Positions 8,422 through 16,446 of a stretch of 64,000 nucleotides of DNA are shown one piece after another. The stretch is from JAPLIS01 sp963719415 (lineage in GTDB: Bacteria > Babelota > Babeliae > Babelales > Vermiphilaceae). The stretch covers positions 1,178,001 through 1,242,000 of the forward strand of contig OY970383.1 of NCBI GenBank assembly GCA_963719415.1, given 5' to 3'. Made by a program: the position numbers and the translations under genes. Every line of letters begins with the position of its first letter. Position 1 is the stretch's first letter. The notes beneath the pieces were generated by a model. The model was not told where the DNA came from, made no database searches, and saw only the letters and a list, made by a program, of their open reading frames with translations.

Positions 8422-8500
8422 AATCATATGTGCAAAGAAGCCGCAATAAATATAGAATATTACTATATTTATTATTTATATAATTATTATGGGAGGCTTT

Positions 8501-9028
8501 GTGAAATTATCTATTAAAGTAACAGTAAGATTACTGGTTGTCCTTGTTGTGGTGCCTTTTTTATCTTTTTCTACTGTGTTCGCAGCGAGAGAGGGAAGAA
8601 ATAGCTGTTGTGGTAGGGTATCAGAATACGCAAGAAGAAACCTAATGGGAAGCGCAAGAGTAGTATATGCGGGAACAAGAAGGGTAGAAGGAGTAGTAGA
8701 GAGAGTTTTTGTAGGAGGGTTTGGAGCAGGAAGAAGAGCTGGACGATTTGTGGGAAGAGAAGAAGCAGGGGGAACGATAGGATTATTAGCAGCAGCTGCA
8801 GTATTTGGAGGGACAGGAGCAGTAGCAAATTCATTAGTTATTTCAGCTGTGGGACAAGATGGAAGAAACTTATTAGTAATTGGAGCGAGTGCGGTATTAA
8901 TAGGAGCTACTAGACTTGTTAGAAATGATGAAGAAAGAGAAAGAGTAGAACCTAGAAGAGAAATAGATGCTAGAGTAGATAGGGTACTTAGAGAAGCATT
9001 GAAGTGGCAAACTGCGCCAGCAGCTTAG
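8501..9028 (+). CDS. Glycine-zipper secreted/membrane protein D
   Basis: I chose the GTG at 8501. GGGAGG lies four bases before it, in the same position relative to the start as in gene B. An in-frame ATG at 8489 overlaps that site. The 175-residue protein has a signal peptide (VRLLVVLVVVPFLSFSTVF, cleavage near AAREG), an Arg-rich stretch, and zipper segments (GGFGAGRRAGRFVGREEAGG, LLAAAAVFGGTGAVA, GASAVLIGATRLV). It shares VGQDGRN with protein B. Codon use is strongly A-ending, with Arg as AGA/AGG. Confidence 0.7.
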   Translation: MKLSIKVTVRLLVVLVVVPFLSFSTVFAAREGRNSCCGRVSEYARRNLMGSARVVYAGTRRVEGVVERVFVGGFGAGRRAGRFVGREEAGGTIGLLAAAAVFGGTGAVANSLVISAVGQDGRNLLVIGASAVLIGATRLVRNDEERERVEPRREIDARVDRVLREALKWQTAPAA

Positions 9029-9222
9029 CAATCGGCATAATTAGCTTTTTGAAAAACTACCACTCATAGTTATGTTCGTTATCTCGTGAATTATGTATTT
9101 TGCGGAGAGATTAATAGAAAGTAGTGGATAAAATTGATTGCATGAATTATGTTTGCAAAAAACCTCAATAGACGCCTAATTTTGATATGTTTATTATTTT
9201 ATATAGTTATTGAGGAATTTTT

Positions 9223-9801
9223 ATGGAATTATTTACTCGAAAAGCAAATATATTGTTGCTTGCATTTGTTTTGGTGTTTAACAGTGTTTTTGAAGTCCAA
9301 GCTGCACAAATATTTAGTTTGCAGGATGTGCTAAATGGAGCGAGAATAACAATTGGACTAGCAGCAGTAGGAGCAGGAGTATCGATAGCAACAAGAATAA
9401 CAGGAGAATTAGTAGCGCGGGGAGGAGGTGAAGCAGGAACAGGGATCGTAAGAGCGGCACAAAAAGCGGGACAACGGTCGCTACAAAGAGCAGCAATGGG
9501 AGGAGTAATGGCTGCTTTATCATTTGTACCATTAACGACGAGACATGCAGCAAAATTAGGATCAGTGCAAGGAGTATTAGAAGGAGCTTTGGAGGGAGTT
9601 TTAATGGGATTAGCAGTGGGACCACCAATAGCAGCAGGATTAGGACTAATAGTAGAGCCTTTTATGATAATGGATGAAAGACACGAAAGAAGAATGGCAG
9701 GATTAGAAGCATTTAGGAGAGAAGAAGAAAGAATAGCGAGAGTAGTAAATTGGACAGCGGCTCAAGATGGAGGGCCAGAAGTAGATTTTAAAGGAGGCTA
9801 A
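9223..9801 (+). CDS. Glycine-zipper secreted/membrane protein E
   Basis: This 192-residue protein follows GAGG and starts MELFTRKANILLLAFVLVFN, a signal peptide ending near VQAAQ. Four glycine/alanine segments follow (IGLAAVGAGVSIATRI, AAMGGVMAALSFV, LEGALEGVLMGLAVGPPIAA, GLGLIVEPFMI). A charged C-terminal helix (MDERHERRMAGLEAFRREEE) ends the protein. Its last codons contain GGAGG, which serves as ribosome-binding site for sufS ten bases later. It may therefore be co-transcribed and coupled with sufS. Confidence 0.7.
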   Translation: MELFTRKANILLLAFVLVFNSVFEVQAAQIFSLQDVLNGARITIGLAAVGAGVSIATRITGELVARGGGEAGTGIVRAAQKAGQRSLQRAAMGGVMAALSFVPLTTRHAAKLGSVQGVLEGALEGVLMGLAVGPPIAAGLGLIVEPFMIMDERHERRMAGLEAFRREEERIARVVNWTAAQDGGPEVDFKGG

Positions 9802-9811
9802 TAAAAAAATT

Positions 9812-11038
9812 ATGCAAAAATGGCGATTAGATTTTCCTTTTTTTGCCACCGACTTAAATAAGCAAATATCGTATTTAGATAATGCAGCTACAACGCAAAA
9901 GCCGCAACAAGTAATTGATGCTATGGTGCATTTTTATACCCATGATAATGCGAATGCAGGTCGAGGCATCTATGCTCTTGGCGAACGTGCAACAATGCTG
10001 TATGAGTCAGCACGTAAGACGGTAGCTGATTTTATTGGAGCGCAAAATTTAGAAGAAATTGTTTTTACGAGCGGTGCAACAGAAAGTATTAATATGATTG
10101 CTCATGCATGGGCGCTTGACAATCTTAAGGCCGGTGATGAGATTCTGATTACGCAGTTAGAGCATCATGCTAATCTGTTACCATGGCAATGGGTTGCCCA
10201 GAAAACTGGCGCTCAGTTAAAATATATTCCCCTAACGCAAGATGGTGACCTTAATTATAGTTCTTTAGATAGTCTAATAATGAATAGAACACGTCTTATT
10301 GCCGTAACGCATGTTTCTAATGCGGTTGGCACGACGATAGATATTAAGCAATTAACAGAAAAAGCACATGTTGTTGGTGCACGTATTTTGGTTGATGCAT
10401 CTCAATCTATCGCGCATAGCCGCCTTAATGTTTATGAATTAGATATTGATTTTTTAGTTTTTTCTAGCCATAAAATGTTTGGTCCAATGGGCATTGGTGT
10501 TTTATATATTAAAAAAGAGATACATGCTCAGTTGGTACCCTATAGGTTTGGGGGCGGTATGGTTCACAGCGTATTGGCAGATAAAGCTACCTGGCAACCA
10601 ATGCCACACCTGCTTGAAGCGGGTACTGCTTCTATAGCGCAGGCTGTTGGACTTGCGGCAGCTATCAACTATCTTCAAACCATTGATTTTGATTTGATAC
10701 AAATACATGAAATAGGGTTATGCGCTTATCTGATTAATGGCTTAAGCAAACTACCTTATATTCATATTTTAGGTCCCATTGAGCAGTTAAAAAAAGAAGG
10801 GCATATCGTCGCATTTGTAGTTGATGGTATGCACGCACACGATGTTGCAGCTTACTTAGATATGTATGGTATCTGTGTTCGGGCGGGGCATCATTGTGCG
10901 CAGCCGTTGGCAATGACACTGGGTTATGATGCGAGTGTACGGGTCAGTTTTTCTCTCTATTCTACCTATACAGAAATTGATACTTTACTTAAAGCGTTAG
11001 CAGCATTGCCAAAATCTGGTTTTATTAAACAAGTTTAA
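9812..11038 (+). CDS. sufS: SufS, cysteine desulfurase
   Basis: SufS is a PLP-dependent enzyme that takes sulfur from L-cysteine and hands it to the SufBCD scaffold. The 408-residue length is normal for class II (SufS/CsdA). Visible hallmarks are FTSGATESINMIAH, the conserved His in LEHHANLLPWQ, the PLP lysine in VFSSHKMFGPMGIGVLY, and the catalytic cysteine in VRAGHHCAQPL. No sufE or sufU partner is found in the window. It is separated from sufCBD by 4.4 kb of glycine-rich genes, an unusual break in the operon. Confidence 0.95.
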   Translation: MQKWRLDFPFFATDLNKQISYLDNAATTQKPQQVIDAMVHFYTHDNANAGRGIYALGERATMLYESARKTVADFIGAQNLEEIVFTSGATESINMIAHAWALDNLKAGDEILITQLEHHANLLPWQWVAQKTGAQLKYIPLTQDGDLNYSSLDSLIMNRTRLIAVTHVSNAVGTTIDIKQLTEKAHVVGARILVDASQSIAHSRLNVYELDIDFLVFSSHKMFGPMGIGVLYIKKEIHAQLVPYRFGGGMVHSVLADKATWQPMPHLLEAGTASIAQAVGLAAAINYLQTIDFDLIQIHEIGLCAYLINGLSKLPYIHILGPIEQLKKEGHIVAFVVDGMHAHDVAAYLDMYGICVRAGHHCAQPLAMTLGYDASVRVSFSLYSTYTEIDTLLKALAALPKSGFIKQV

Positions 11039-11138
11039 TTTTTTTTCTAAATAGATAGAATTAGAGCTTGAATAAGTAGAATAAAATATAGATTATGACT
11101 TATAGCTGGGCAGCGGTAGTAGTAGTGGGGTATAAACT

Positions 11139-11915
11139 ATGTATAATAGACGTACGTTTTTATTTTTTTTATTAAGTTTTTCTTTTTTTGATTTTAACGC
11201 AGGGAACACACGATTATCTGATAACACGAAATTAGATACAAAGCAGCAGCAAATTATTCAGAAAAAGCATGACCAACAACAGTCCAGCCTGAAAAAAAAT
11301 GGCCTAAAAAAAACTGATCAGCAACAGATAAATAAAAAACAGACTCATTATAAGAGAAAAGATAATCGTTTTGGCAATAAATACTCGTTATTGAGTGCTT
11401 GTTGGCATCTATGGTATAATCTGAGAAAAAAAATTATATATCCGATAGATAACCTTATTTATTGTTTAAATTGCGGTCAGGAAAGTCCAGTAGTTGATTT
11501 AAGAAAGAAGATATACACTCAATGTCTGCGCGCCATAGGTTATAATGGAGCGGTCTCAGATCCGGCTTTGGTAGGAATGCAATGTGGTGTAGGTATTGCT
11601 GATGCATGGGCAGCTGATAAATCAACGCGTATGATTGTTAAAGAAGATATTGTTGCTTTTGGTGCATTTTATGCATTTTTAGCGGGATTAGATCTATTGT
11701 ATGAAAACGTAATAATTAACGAAGCAATTATGCCACCATATGTTTCAAAAACATGTCAGACTCTCGACACCAGTATGAATGCCGTTGTAATCTGGAAAGG
11801 TATTAAATTACTGATAAAAGGATATATTGCGACATGGGCATCAGATATAATCGCAGAGCCTATTACTTATTTTATGTATGATAATTACGATAATCATGAT
11901 GACGAATTAAAATAA
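11139..11915 (+). CDS. Secreted protein with Q/K-rich linker, unknown
   Basis: This 258-residue protein begins with a signal peptide (RTFLFFLLSFSFFDFNAG). A basic, glutamine-rich low-complexity stretch follows to about residue 75 (KKHDQQQSSLKKNGLKK), then a globular part with several cysteines (YCLNCGQESP, YTQCLRAIGYNGAVSDPAL). Hydrophobic helices near DIVAFGAFYAFLAGLDLLYE could be membrane-associated. The tail is acidic (YDNYDNHDDELK). No family is recognised. It is followed 42 bases later by a second small secreted protein. Confidence 0.55.
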   Translation: MYNRRTFLFFLLSFSFFDFNAGNTRLSDNTKLDTKQQQIIQKKHDQQQSSLKKNGLKKTDQQQINKKQTHYKRKDNRFGNKYSLLSACWHLWYNLRKKIIYPIDNLIYCLNCGQESPVVDLRKKIYTQCLRAIGYNGAVSDPALVGMQCGVGIADAWAADKSTRMIVKEDIVAFGAFYAFLAGLDLLYENVIINEAIMPPYVSKTCQTLDTSMNAVVIWKGIKLLIKGYIATWASDIIAEPITYFMYDNYDNHDDELK

Positions 11916-11957
11916 AAACTATTTTTATAAGATGGAAAATTAAGATGGAGAGAGTCT

Positions 11958-12236
11958 ATGAATTTACTATTATTATCTATGTTTTTTAGCACGCTTTTCG
12001 TTAACAGCTCTTTCGCAGGCGACAATAACCCTGATGCTCAAGATATTGGTGGTCAAAAGAGTCGTGATCAAGAAGTTTGTGTAATTGGCCCAAACAGGCA
12101 TAGAGAGGGTGATCCCAAAAAGCAAAAAAATGTAGGAATAGAAGAAGATCGAAAGTCTGATGGTGATCGTCAAGAGGAATCAGATATAGCGAGTATTTTG
12201 AACCAACTTAATACAGGTTTAGGTTGGTGGGGCTAG
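11958..12236 (+). CDS. Short secreted protein, unknown
   Basis: This 92-residue protein has a signal peptide (MNLLLLSMFFSTLFVNSSFA, cleavage before GDNN) and GGAGAG upstream of the ATG. The mature part is only about 70 residues, highly charged and probably disordered (RHREGDPKKQKNVGIEEDRK), ending SILNQLNTGLGWWG. No family is recognised. It may be co-transcribed with the gene before it. Confidence 0.5.
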   Translation: MNLLLLSMFFSTLFVNSSFAGDNNPDAQDIGGQKSRDQEVCVIGPNRHREGDPKKQKNVGIEEDRKSDGDRQEESDIASILNQLNTGLGWWG

Positions 12237-12401
12237 AAATCTATTTTGAGTATATATGATTAAATAGAATGGTTTTTTCGGCAACAGAGAAAATGAGAGA
12301 ATAGATATTGTTATTTTTTCAATTATACTAAATATATACTTTTATTTTTATAAATAGAAAAATATGAATACAGTGATATAAATAGGAAAAGGTGATACTT
12401 G

Positions 12402-13253
12402 ATGATTTATCTAGATCCTACAAATGATATAGCGTTTAAAAAATTATTTGGCAATATGGCTCATAAAGATATCGTTATCAGTTTTTTAAATAGCATACTC
12501 GAACGTAAAGAAGGTGAGAAAATAATTGAGGTTGTTATTAATGACCCTAACAATTTAGCTGATAATAAAGATCAAAAATCAAGCATTGTCGATGTGCGAT
12601 GCACTGATCAAGCAAAAAATCAGTATATTATTGAAATGCAGGTTGCTCCACAAAGATATTTTGCAACCCGAGCACAATATTATAGTGCTGTAGCTTTTAG
12701 TAGACAATTAGGAAAAAGCGAACGTTTCGATATAGCAGTTCCTGTTATTTTTGTTGGTATTCTTGATTTTAATCTTTTCAAAAATGACAATAATTACTTA
12801 TGCCACAATCTTATTCTTGATACTAAAACAGGTGAACAAAAATGTAAGGGCTTTGAATTTCACTTTGTAGAATTAAAAAAATTTACAAAAAAAGTTGAAG
12901 AACTAACAACTCTGGCTGAAAAATGGATCTACTTTTTAAGCAATGCTCACGAGCAATACAAAGTACCAAATAATTTAACCGAATTAGAAGAAGCTTTTCT
13001 TATTTTAAATAAAAATAGTTGGACCCTTAAAGAGCTTGATGAATACGAACGTACTTTAAATCATATACGCTTAGAAAATGATACAATTGATACTGCAGAA
13101 GAAAAAGGTAGAGAGAAAGGCAAAGAAGAAGGCAAATTAGAAGAAAAAATTAATATGGCTAAGCAATTTTTAGATATTCTTGATATTGAAACAGTCGCTA
13201 AAAAAATTGGCCTTGATATTGAAATAGTTAAAAAACTTAAATCAGAATTGTAA
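12402..13253 (+). CDS. Rpn-family PD-(D/E)XK nuclease
   Basis: The start MIYLDPTNDIAFKKLFGN is the signature of the Rpn/YhgA-like group (also annotated as PD-(D/E)XK nuclease family transposase). It is followed by DVRCTDQAKNQYIIEMQV, which carries the Asp and E-x-Q catalytic core, and RAQYYSAVAFSRQLGKSERF. The C-terminus is a charged EKGREKGKEEGK stretch plus a short helix-turn-helix-like end. I used the ATG at 12402 because its N-terminus matches the other copy at 43020-44012. Known Rpn proteins are DNA endonucleases linked to recombination; the role here is not known. Confidence 0.85.
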   Translation: MIYLDPTNDIAFKKLFGNMAHKDIVISFLNSILERKEGEKIIEVVINDPNNLADNKDQKSSIVDVRCTDQAKNQYIIEMQVAPQRYFATRAQYYSAVAFSRQLGKSERFDIAVPVIFVGILDFNLFKNDNNYLCHNLILDTKTGEQKCKGFEFHFVELKKFTKKVEELTTLAEKWIYFLSNAHEQYKVPNNLTELEEAFLILNKNSWTLKELDEYERTLNHIRLENDTIDTAEEKGREKGKEEGKLEEKINMAKQFLDILDIETVAKKIGLDIEIVKKLKSEL

Positions 13254-13337
13254 TTTGGTTGCGCAACTATAAAAACTTATCAAGCAATAGTTATCGCTTG
13301 TACCTAGCCAATAGCAATAGTAGAAAATTATTCACCG

Positions 13338-14432
13338 CTATAACAGGTCTCTTTTTTTAAGCGCATGCCGCAATTGTTTATGATTAGTAAATGATAGTAT
13401 ATCTTCAATGCCAAAATTGGATGTTGCTTTGAGCGTATTTTCTTCTTTATCAATAAGTGTGCAGGTTTTTGGATTTAGATTAAAGGTTTGTTGTAAATGT
13501 TCGAATGTTTTTTTGTCATCTTTAAGGTTATGAATTTTATATGAGAGCGCTAAGCCATCAAAAAGATTGAGTATCTCAGGATAAGTTTTTGCAATATGTT
13601 CATGTGATTCTTGAGTAATATTAGCAATTCCATAGAGTTTGTATCCATTTTTTTTAAGTTGTATTGCTATTTTGATCATAGGTGGTATTGATTTACAAAT
13701 GATATCAAGTTGTGTTGGGTCAAGAGCAACTTTAAGGATGTCGAGGGCAATATCTTTTTCTTTGGCACTTGCAAAAAAACCTTCTTGATCTATTTTTTCT
13801 AAATATGAAGAGAGTGTGTTTTTTACTTCTTCGTGCGTACATTGTCCCATCTGCCAAGCAACAATGCAATGTGGCATGCGGCGATTTTTGTACATAAAGG
13901 TAATGGGGGACGCATAATCTTTATCCTTACCCATTTTTTCCAGCGCATCAAGACAGACATCAACGGGATTTTTCCAATGAGTAAGCGTATAGCTGGTGAT
14001 TTTTCCGACACCTATTTTGCGAATGATCTGTTTTGTGTCTTCAGTTATAAAATGATTTATATCAAGAATGGCGATTTTTTGATCCGGGGCTTGAATTGAC
14101 TCTTGTTCTAAAAATGATGGCGTAGCTATCTGATTTTTGTTTTTATGTATAGCATCTTTAGATATATTATTTTTAGTGTTGCTATCACCTATATTGTTAC
14201 TTATATCGTTACTTATATCGCTTGTATTGCTATCGTTATGATTATTAGTATTATGACTAGTTTTAGAGCTAATAGTATGGCTAGTGTTAGAGATAGGCAA
14301 ACATGAGTTTTGTAACATAAGTTTACGTTGGGGAAAGGTTATATTTTCTCTTTTATAGAGAGTGATAGTTTCAATAAGAGCAAGAACAGATAAGCTAATT
14401 ATAGGTAGAATAAAGATTGTTTTTATATTCAC
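13338..14432 (-). CDS. Degenerate HAD-like secreted protein
   Basis: This 364-residue protein has a hydrophobic N-terminus (FILPIISLSVLALIETITLY) and a long Asn/Ser/Thr-rich linker (residues about 45-95). A C-terminal domain resembles a haloacid-dehalogenase fold. The motif I region reads AILDINHFI, where the usual second Asp (DxD) is Asn. Motif II looks like GIANITQES, and a late acidic motif lies in CTLIDKEENTLKATSNFGIE. It may therefore be an inactive or altered phosphatase-like protein. No functional partner is adjacent. Confidence 0.5.
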   Translation of the reverse strand: MNIKTIFILPIISLSVLALIETITLYKRENITFPQRKLMLQNSCLPISNTSHTISSKTSHNTNNHNDSNTSDISNDISNNIGDSNTKNNISKDAIHKNKNQIATPSFLEQESIQAPDQKIAILDINHFITEDTKQIIRKIGVGKITSYTLTHWKNPVDVCLDALEKMGKDKDYASPITFMYKNRRMPHCIVAWQMGQCTHEEVKNTLSSYLEKIDQEGFFASAKEKDIALDILKVALDPTQLDIICKSIPPMIKIAIQLKKNGYKLYGIANITQESHEHIAKTYPEILNLFDGLALSYKIHNLKDDKKTFEHLQQTFNLNPKTCTLIDKEENTLKATSNFGIEDILSFTNHKQLRHALKKRDLL

Positions 14433-14466
14433 GCAGTCTCCTTTTTTGCAAATCTCATAATTACTT

Positions 14467-14509
14467 TTTTAGTTTCTATAAATTGGTTAAGGTAAAGCAA
14501 TAGTTTGCT
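14467..14509 (-). repeat. Upstream box shared with the delta-60 gene
   Basis: Read on the - strand, the bases upstream of the HAD-like gene contain GCAAACTATTGCTTTA, then CAATTTATAGAAACTAAAAA. About 1.6 kb away, upstream of the delta-60 repeat gene (16079-16121), the same order occurs: GCAAACTATTGCTTTA, then CAATTAATAGAGACTAAAAA. Both lie about 40-80 bases before the start codon. They may be a duplicated promoter; I could not fit a clean -35/-10 pair. Confidence 0.45.
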
Positions 14510-14534
14510 CGTAATTATGGCATATAAAAAGAGT

Positions 14535-14589
14535 TTTAAAATTAATGGTGAGTTCTAGTTATTTCTAGATACGCACCATTAATTTTAAA
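14535..14589 (-). terminator. Hairpin terminator of the delta-60 gene
   Basis: Arms 14535-14550 (tttaaaattaatggtg) and 14574-14589 are perfectly complementary over 16 bp, with a smaller inner TCTAG/CTAGA pairing. It lies 56 bases past the stop of the gene at 14645-16042 on the - strand. Confidence 0.75.
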
Positions 14590-14644
14590 TATTATCTAAA
14601 ATATTGTCTAAAATTATTATCGAGATTTTTAAACTTATTATTTT

Positions 14645-16042
14645 TTAATTATGATATCGGGCAACAACAAACTCATCATCATAAGTAAACCCTATAGCAA
14701 TGAATTTATTATTTTCTTGAAAGCATAAAGAAGTTATTTTTATAGCTTCTTTGCCGAGAATTTTAAGTTCAGCAACACCATTATTTCCAAAACTTGTTTC
14801 TAGTTGCAGACGCTCGTTACGTTTTGCTATTTCAAAGTGAGGTCCTTGTGCCATGAGGTAGGCTTTGTGTTGATGTATAGCTAGCTCTATAGGTTTACTA
14901 ATAAGCTCTTCAGCGTTTGCATAATCAGGTGCTTTTCCATTTGAATCAAAAGTAAGGGCTGCATAATAATCGTTGTTTTTTTCTTTAGCGACGACTAAAA
15001 TAGATCCTCCATCTAATACGCAAGATACAATACGAATGTAGTTATCATCAGCATCATGGAAGTATGACATGCCACTGTTTCCAAAACTACTATCCAATGA
15101 CCCATCTGAATTATACTTCATGACGACCGGTAAATCTAAGTCAATATTTCTGCGTGCGCGTCTAGAATAAACCTCGACGTCTCCTATTGCTGCGGCTATT
15201 GTTTTTTCACCAGTTTTTATAAGAGCTGTTATATTCTTTATTCTACTTATATTATCTTTTCCCCATGTATCGAAAACTTTATCTCTTGTACCATCTGAGT
15301 TAAATTGAGTGATATTTGTACCTGCTGCGGCTATTATTTTTCCATTATCGTGTATTATCATTGTTGTAATGTCTTGCATGCCGCTTTGACTTTTAGAGAC
15401 AATACCATTAGTGCCAAATTGTTGGTCTAGTTCACCATTTGATTGATATCGTACTAATACGCCAGATCCAGCTGCAACTATTTTGCCATCATTTTGTATC
15501 GCTATTGTTTTAATAAAAGCATCGCTTCCTACGTCTGTAGTGACATGACCTGTATTTTCTGGACCGAAGCTCATGTCTAGTGATCCATCAATACGATAGC
15601 GAGCAAGAGAAAATGTATGTGGCTCATTTCCGGTTTTTTTTGCATGGCTACCACCAACAAGTATCTTTTTATCTGATTGAACGGCAACAGCATAAGCTTT
15701 TCCTGTGTCAGGAGTAACCACATACCCTTTACCGTCTCCAAAGCTTGTATCGAGATTATCAGATTGATCATGACTATGTTTATGCATTACTGATGAAAAG
15801 GGTTTGTTTGCAGCTTGTTGCGGTGTATACGGTGTATATGGCGTATGCATGGTGTTTGCATATGTATTAGATGGATGCATAGTAGATGGTTGAGCAGTGT
15901 ATTGTGACGTGTTTTGGGGGGCGTATTGTGTGGTATAAGCAGAATGTTGTGGTGTTAGTGTATCTAATGGTAATGTTATTTGATGAGAAAAAAGCAATAA
16001 GTATACAAATGCTGCATAGCTTTTAATTCTAATTCTATTCAT
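14645..16042 (-). CDS. Secreted delta-60 repeat beta-propeller-like protein
   Basis: This 465-residue protein has a signal peptide (YAAFVYLLLFSHQITL) and a Thr/Pro/Tyr/Gln-rich low-complexity segment to about residue 85. At least six delta-60 (DUF5122-type) repeats follow. Each has an LDxSFGxxG core: LDTSFGDGKG, LDMSFGPENTG, LDQQFGTNG, RDKVFDTWG, LDSSFGNSG and LETSFGNNG. Each is followed by blade-like strands such as AVAVQSDKKILVGG and IAIQNDGKIVAAG. The family folds as a beta-propeller of unknown ligand. It is likely exported. Confidence 0.85.
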   Translation of the reverse strand: MNRIRIKSYAAFVYLLLFSHQITLPLDTLTPQHSAYTTQYAPQNTSQYTAQPSTMHPSNTYANTMHTPYTPYTPQQAANKPFSSVMHKHSHDQSDNLDTSFGDGKGYVVTPDTGKAYAVAVQSDKKILVGGSHAKKTGNEPHTFSLARYRIDGSLDMSFGPENTGHVTTDVGSDAFIKTIAIQNDGKIVAAGSGVLVRYQSNGELDQQFGTNGIVSKSQSGMQDITTMIIHDNGKIIAAAGTNITQFNSDGTRDKVFDTWGKDNISRIKNITALIKTGEKTIAAAIGDVEVYSRRARRNIDLDLPVVMKYNSDGSLDSSFGNSGMSYFHDADDNYIRIVSCVLDGGSILVVAKEKNNDYYAALTFDSNGKAPDYANAEELISKPIELAIHQHKAYLMAQGPHFEIAKRNERLQLETSFGNNGVAELKILGKEAIKITSLCFQENNKFIAIGFTYDDEFVVARYHN

Positions 16043-16446
16043 ACGAACCCCTTTTTTTTTATGGTATTTAAATTATTTTTTAGTCTCTATTAATTGATTT
16101 TGATAAAGCAATAGTTTGCCTGAAAAGCTAATTTCAAGTGATTATAGTTAATAGATTAGTTTGTATTGTTTTGTACGGGTTAAATTATGGCATGTTGGTT
16201 TATGATCACGTTGGTTTGTGGCTGCGGTTAGTTCATGGTTTATTGAAGCTTTGTAGTTTTTAACGTATGCTAAAAACTATATATAGCAGAGCGTATTAAG
16301 AATTTTCCATTTTTTTAAATTTGCTATTGTTGATAAGTTTGCCCCTGCGGGGACAATGCAGGTCGGGGTTATTTATCAGCGCTTTGCTTAATATAGAGAT
16401 AATAAATACAGAGCAATAGCAGTAGAGATAATAGAGGCATTACCAT
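16043..16446. other. Divergent intergenic region before pheT
   Basis: These 404 bases separate divergent genes. The left end holds the shared upstream box described at 14467-14509. At 16331-16379 a possible folded element has TGATAA and TTTATCA as outer arms and CCCC/GGGG pairing inside (gcccctgcgggg and ggtcggggtt). It lies about 70 bases before pheT and could be a leader structure, but I recognise no known riboswitch or T-box. Confidence 0.3.

Noticed and set aside
9149..9334. Cys/Leu-rich 61-codon frame overlapping the start of gene E
   Set aside because: It overlaps gene E in another frame, has no ribosome-binding site, and the duplicated leader explains the sequence.
12402..13253. Rpn gene as part of an insertion sequence
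   Set aside because: No terminal inverted repeats or target duplications could be seen around either Rpn copy, so I call only the nuclease-family gene.
16331..16379. T-box leader for pheT
   Set aside because: The fold lacks the conserved T-box sequence and a specifier loop. Only a generic hairpin can be supported.
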